From Campylobacterota bacterium (GTDB lineage: Bacteria > Campylobacterota > Campylobacteria > Campylobacterales > Sulfurovaceae), in contig QMKU01000004.1 in NCBI GenBank assembly GCA_003646525.1, forward strand, positions 1-17,000: a stretch of 17,000 bases of DNA, in the 5' to 3' direction. This document shows, one piece after another, positions 14,319 to 17,000 of this stretch. Both the position numbers and the translations under genes were made by a program. The notes below the pieces were generated by a model. It was not told where the DNA came from. It saw only the letters and a program-made list of their open reading frames with translations, and searched no databases. Position 1 is the stretch's first letter; each line of letters starts with the position of its first letter.

Positions 14319-17000
14319 TTGCTAGATATTTTCAAACAAGAGAAGAGTTTTCTTACTAGAGCTAAAGAGAAAAATAGTTTTAGTTATCTGCTTAGCGTGG
14401 ATGAGTTGGGTGCGTCTGTAGATGTTTATGATAAAAAATCTAATGTGATTGCAGATATTGACTATAGAGTATATAATGGACTCGATAGAGAGATCATACA
14501 GCTCATAGAGGAGTGTAGAGAGAGTGAGTTTTTTCAAATATCTTGGGAAGATGAGAGCGGCAAGATATATCTAGGCAAGTATCCGAGACTAATAGAGCTA
14601 CTGAGACAAAGTGACAAGCTCTATACTATGGATGGTAGGCAGATAGGCTTTGATGATGGTATATCTAGCGTCATCCTCAACATAGAGACCAAAAGTAAAC
14701 TCAATATCTATACTACTGTATCGGGTAGCCAAGAGTTTACTTTTGTCTCTTCAAGCTATGTGCTGATAGACAATCATATCAAACAGATACACTCCATTGG
14801 TGACAATTTCAATCAGCTAAAAAACTTCAACACCACTATAGAGCTTGACAAATTAGAAGAACTTTTGACTATCTTGGGTACTCACTTTAGCAATATAGAG
14901 ATAGACTATGAGGGGTATAGTGTAGAGCAAAAAGATGAGACCAAACTCATCAGACCTGCTGTGATATTTGAGAAGATAACAGCAGACAATGAGCTTGTGA
15001 TGCGTACCTCTGCTACAGTAGGCAAGCTAAGTCCTGAGTTCTTCAATGACTTCAATATCACCAAGATAGTACTTATCAATGAGCTGGAGAAGAGTATAGC
15101 TCTGTATGAGTGCGATTTTGTAGAGGTTTTTGAGATATATGATATGATATTCAAGACGCTCTCTTCTTTGAAGCGAAGTATCAAAGGTTCATCTTTTGAT
15201 GAGGAGGATGGTCTCTTCGTGGTAGATGAGGAGATAGCTACACAGTTTATACTAAATAACCTACATACTATCATCTCAAAATGTGAACTATTTGGTAGTG
15301 AGAAGCTAAAAGCCTACAACTATAATGCCTCCAAACCTACACTCAATGTAGCTTTCAAAGACAAGATAGACTTTTTGGATACTGGTGATGTGACGGTGAG
15401 CATAGGTGAGGATAGTTTCGATATATTTGATATGATCAATCTATACAAGAAGCACTCTTTTATCCCACTATCAAATGGTGAGAAGTCCATAGTAGACAAA
15501 TCATATATCTCAAAACTAGAACGGATATTTAAGAAAAATGGCAAAAATAAGATAAAAGTATCTTTTTTTGATCTACCAGAAGTAGAGGATCTGATATCAC
15601 AAAAAGAGCAAAAGGTCTTCAAGGATAGCAAAAAATTCTATGAAGGATTCAATAAGCTTAAGTCATCTAAGACAAGACTACCAAAGCTCACCGATGTCAC
15701 ACTGCGTGACTACCAAAAAGAGGGAGTTAGATGGCTAAAATATCTCTACAGCAACGGCTTTGGAGGCTGTCTAGCTGATGATATGGGACTAGGAAAGACC
15801 CTACAGGCTATCACCCTACTCTCTAGTATATATCCAAAGACCAAAGCACCATCACTCATAGTAATGCCAAGAAGTCTACTGAGCAACTGGCAAAATGAAC
15901 TCAAAAGGTTCAGTCCCAATCTATCATTTTATCTATACTATGCAAACGAAAGAGATACTCAAAAGATACAAGAGCATCAAGTTATATTGACAACTTACGC
16001 ACTTATCAGAAATGATATAGAGAAGCTGAGGGAGATAGAGTTTGATACTATTATCCTAGATGAGTCTCAAAATATCAAAAATATAGATTCCAAGATATCA
16101 AAAGCAGTTATGCTCTTGGATGGAAAACATAAATTTGCACTAAGTGGTACACCTGTCGAGAACTCACTCTTTGAACTCTTTTCACTCTTTAGATTTATCA
16201 ATGGTGGTATCTTTTCTAGTGTGGCTGACTTCAAGAGGGACTTTGCTGTACCAATACAAGCAGAGGCCAATGAAGATGTGGCCAAACTGCTCAAAGCCAA
16301 AATCACACCATTTTTGTTGCGACGACTCAAAAAAGATGTACTCAAAGACCTTCCAGCCAAACAAGAGCAGGTAGTCTATGTAGATATGGATGAGGCACAC
16401 AAGAAGTTCTATGAAGAGAAGAAGAACTACTACAAACAGCTACTAGACCAGCAGATAGCCGCCAATGGCATACAAAACTCTAGGTTTGTGATACTTCAAG
16501 CATTTAATGACCTACGACAGATAGCATCCGCACCAGAACTAAAATCAGAAAACCATATAGCATCATCAAAGGTTGCAAATCTATTTGAGATGCTTGAGGA
16601 TATCATCTTAAGTGGTCATAAAGTTTTGATATTTGCTAACTTTTTGGGTTCACTAGATCTCATATCTGCCAAAGCCGATGAGGTGGGATATGAGCATCTC
16701 CTCATGACAGGAAGTACTAGAAACAGGCAAGAGTTAGTAGATAAGTTCCAGCAAGATAAAAATATAAAACTCTTCTTGATGACACTCAAAGTAGGAGGAG
16801 TAGGACTCAATCTCACTGAAGCTGATTATGTCTTTATATTTGACCCATGGTGGAACAAAGCAGCAGAGAATCAAGCAGTAGACAGGACCCATAGGATGGG
16901 ACAAAAAAATAGAGTCTTTAGCTACAAGATGATCACTAAAGACACTATAGAAGAGAAGATACTAGAGCTACAAAATCAAAAACAAGATATGACTGATATG
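14319..17000 (+). CDS. SNF2-family DEAD/DEAH-like helicase/ATPase, incomplete at window end
   Basis: An 894-codon frame runs open to the window edge. It starts at TTG 14319, supported by AAGGA six bases upstream. The C-terminal half is a SNF2 helicase. It begins with LRDYQKEGVRWLKYLYSNGF. Walker A DDMGLGKT is at 487-494. Then come TTYALI, the Walker B variant LDESQN (Asp581-Glu582), SGTPVENSLFELFSLF, LLRRLKKDV, LMTLKVGGVGLNLTEADYVF and motif VI QAVDRTHRMGQ at 852-862. All helicase motifs look intact, so it should hydrolyse ATP and move along or remodel duplex DNA or protein-DNA complexes. Residues 1 to about 460 are an unrecognised N-terminal region with no SWIM zinc-finger cysteines. Family members serve in transcription recycling, repair or phage defence. 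No partner is visible, so its role is open. Confidence 0.92.
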   Translation, partial: MLDIFKQEKSFLTRAKEKNSFSYLLSVDELGASVDVYDKKSNVIADIDYRVYNGLDREIIQLIEECRESEFFQISWEDESGKIYLGKYPRLIELLRQSDKLYTMDGRQIGFDDGISSVILNIETKSKLNIYTTVSGSQEFTFVSSSYVLIDNHIKQIHSIGDNFNQLKNFNTTIELDKLEELLTILGTHFSNIEIDYEGYSVEQKDETKLIRPAVIFEKITADNELVMRTSATVGKLSPEFFNDFNITKIVLINELEKSIALYECDFVEVFEIYDMIFKTLSSLKRSIKGSSFDEEDGLFVVDEEIATQFILNNLHTIISKCELFGSEKLKAYNYNASKPTLNVAFKDKIDFLDTGDVTVSIGEDSFDIFDMINLYKKHSFIPLSNGEKSIVDKSYISKLERIFKKNGKNKIKVSFFDLPEVEDLISQKEQKVFKDSKKFYEGFNKLKSSKTRLPKLTDVTLRDYQKEGVRWLKYLYSNGFGGCLADDMGLGKTLQAITLLSSIYPKTKAPSLIVMPRSLLSNWQNELKRFSPNLSFYLYYANERDTQKIQEHQVILTTYALIRNDIEKLREIEFDTIILDESQNIKNIDSKISKAVMLLDGKHKFALSGTPVENSLFELFSLFRFINGGIFSSVADFKRDFAVPIQAEANEDVAKLLKAKITPFLLRRLKKDVLKDLPAKQEQVVYVDMDEAHKKFYEEKKNYYKQLLDQQIAANGIQNSRFVILQAFNDLRQIASAPELKSENHIASSKVANLFEMLEDIILSGHKVLIFANFLGSLDLISAKADEVGYEHLLMTGSTRNRQELVDKFQQDKNIKLFLMTLKVGGVGLNLTEADYVFIFDPWWNKAAENQAVDRTHRMGQKNRVFSYKMITKDTIEEKILELQNQKQDMTDM

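Noticed and set aside
14906..16400. Several 60-120 codon open frames on the minus strand opposite the SNF2 gene
   Set aside because: They lie wholly antisense to a long frame with intact helicase motifs, have Ser-rich, domain-free translations, and lack ribosome-binding sites.

Overview
The window looks like a chromosomal stretch from a Campylobacterota (Epsilonproteobacteria) bacterium, probably a Sulfurovum- or Sulfurimonas-like relative. That placement is inferred from the AT-rich, TTG/GTG-tolerant gene style, an MqnP-type prenyltransferase (futalosine menaquinone route), CDP-alcohol phosphatidyltransferase and MiaA side by side, and the two porin types. It was not confirmed by any search.

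Layout. (1) 1-571: a broken sensor gene with PAS domains, frameshifted near base 83 and lacking any output domain. (2) 614-1393 (-): an inositol-monophosphatase-family phosphatase (SuhB type). (3) 1550-2551 (+): a secreted protein joining a DUF4214-like region to a TlpA/thioredoxin domain with a CPHC motif. A perfect 22-bp hairpin follows it. (4) 2678-4783 (-): an orphan molybdopterin formate-dehydrogenase-type catalytic subunit that carries Cys where some relatives carry selenocysteine. (5) 4784-6005: a mobile-DNA scrap zone. It holds a 60-bp palindrome inside a longer inverted repeat, a 36-38 bp direct repeat, a lone uncharacterised gene (5249-5746), and a decayed 3' end (domains V/VI) of a group II intron on the minus strand. 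(6) 6006-9249: a housekeeping block with miaA (-), then pssA, mqnP and a variant uracil-DNA-glycosylase on the plus strand, closely spaced or overlapping, then a tRNA-Arg whose anticodon reads GCG. (7) 9360-11595: an AraC-family regulator divergent from an outer-membrane porin, which suggests local control of the porin. (8) 11766-12741 (-): a heavily decayed ATPase of the AAA + DUF4143 type. It carries several independent lesions, one of them at an 8-bp tandem repeat whose copy number sets the reading frame. (9) 12886-14208 (+): a second, unrelated porin with an N-terminal coiled-coil stalk. (10) 14319 to beyond the end (+): a large SNF2-family helicase with intact helicase motifs and a roughly 460-residue N-terminal part that I do not recognise.

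Functional links. pssA, mqnP and the glycosylase probably share a transcript (membrane lipid, menaquinone, DNA repair). The AraC regulator and the porin probably form a divergent regulatory pair. Nothing in the window assembles into a clear new multi-gene system. The items most worth follow-up are the lone gene in the repeat zone, the DUF4214-thioredoxin fusion, the variant glycosylase, the tRNA-Arg(GCG), the frame-setting repeat in the ATPase pseudogene, and the unknown N-terminus of the SNF2 protein.
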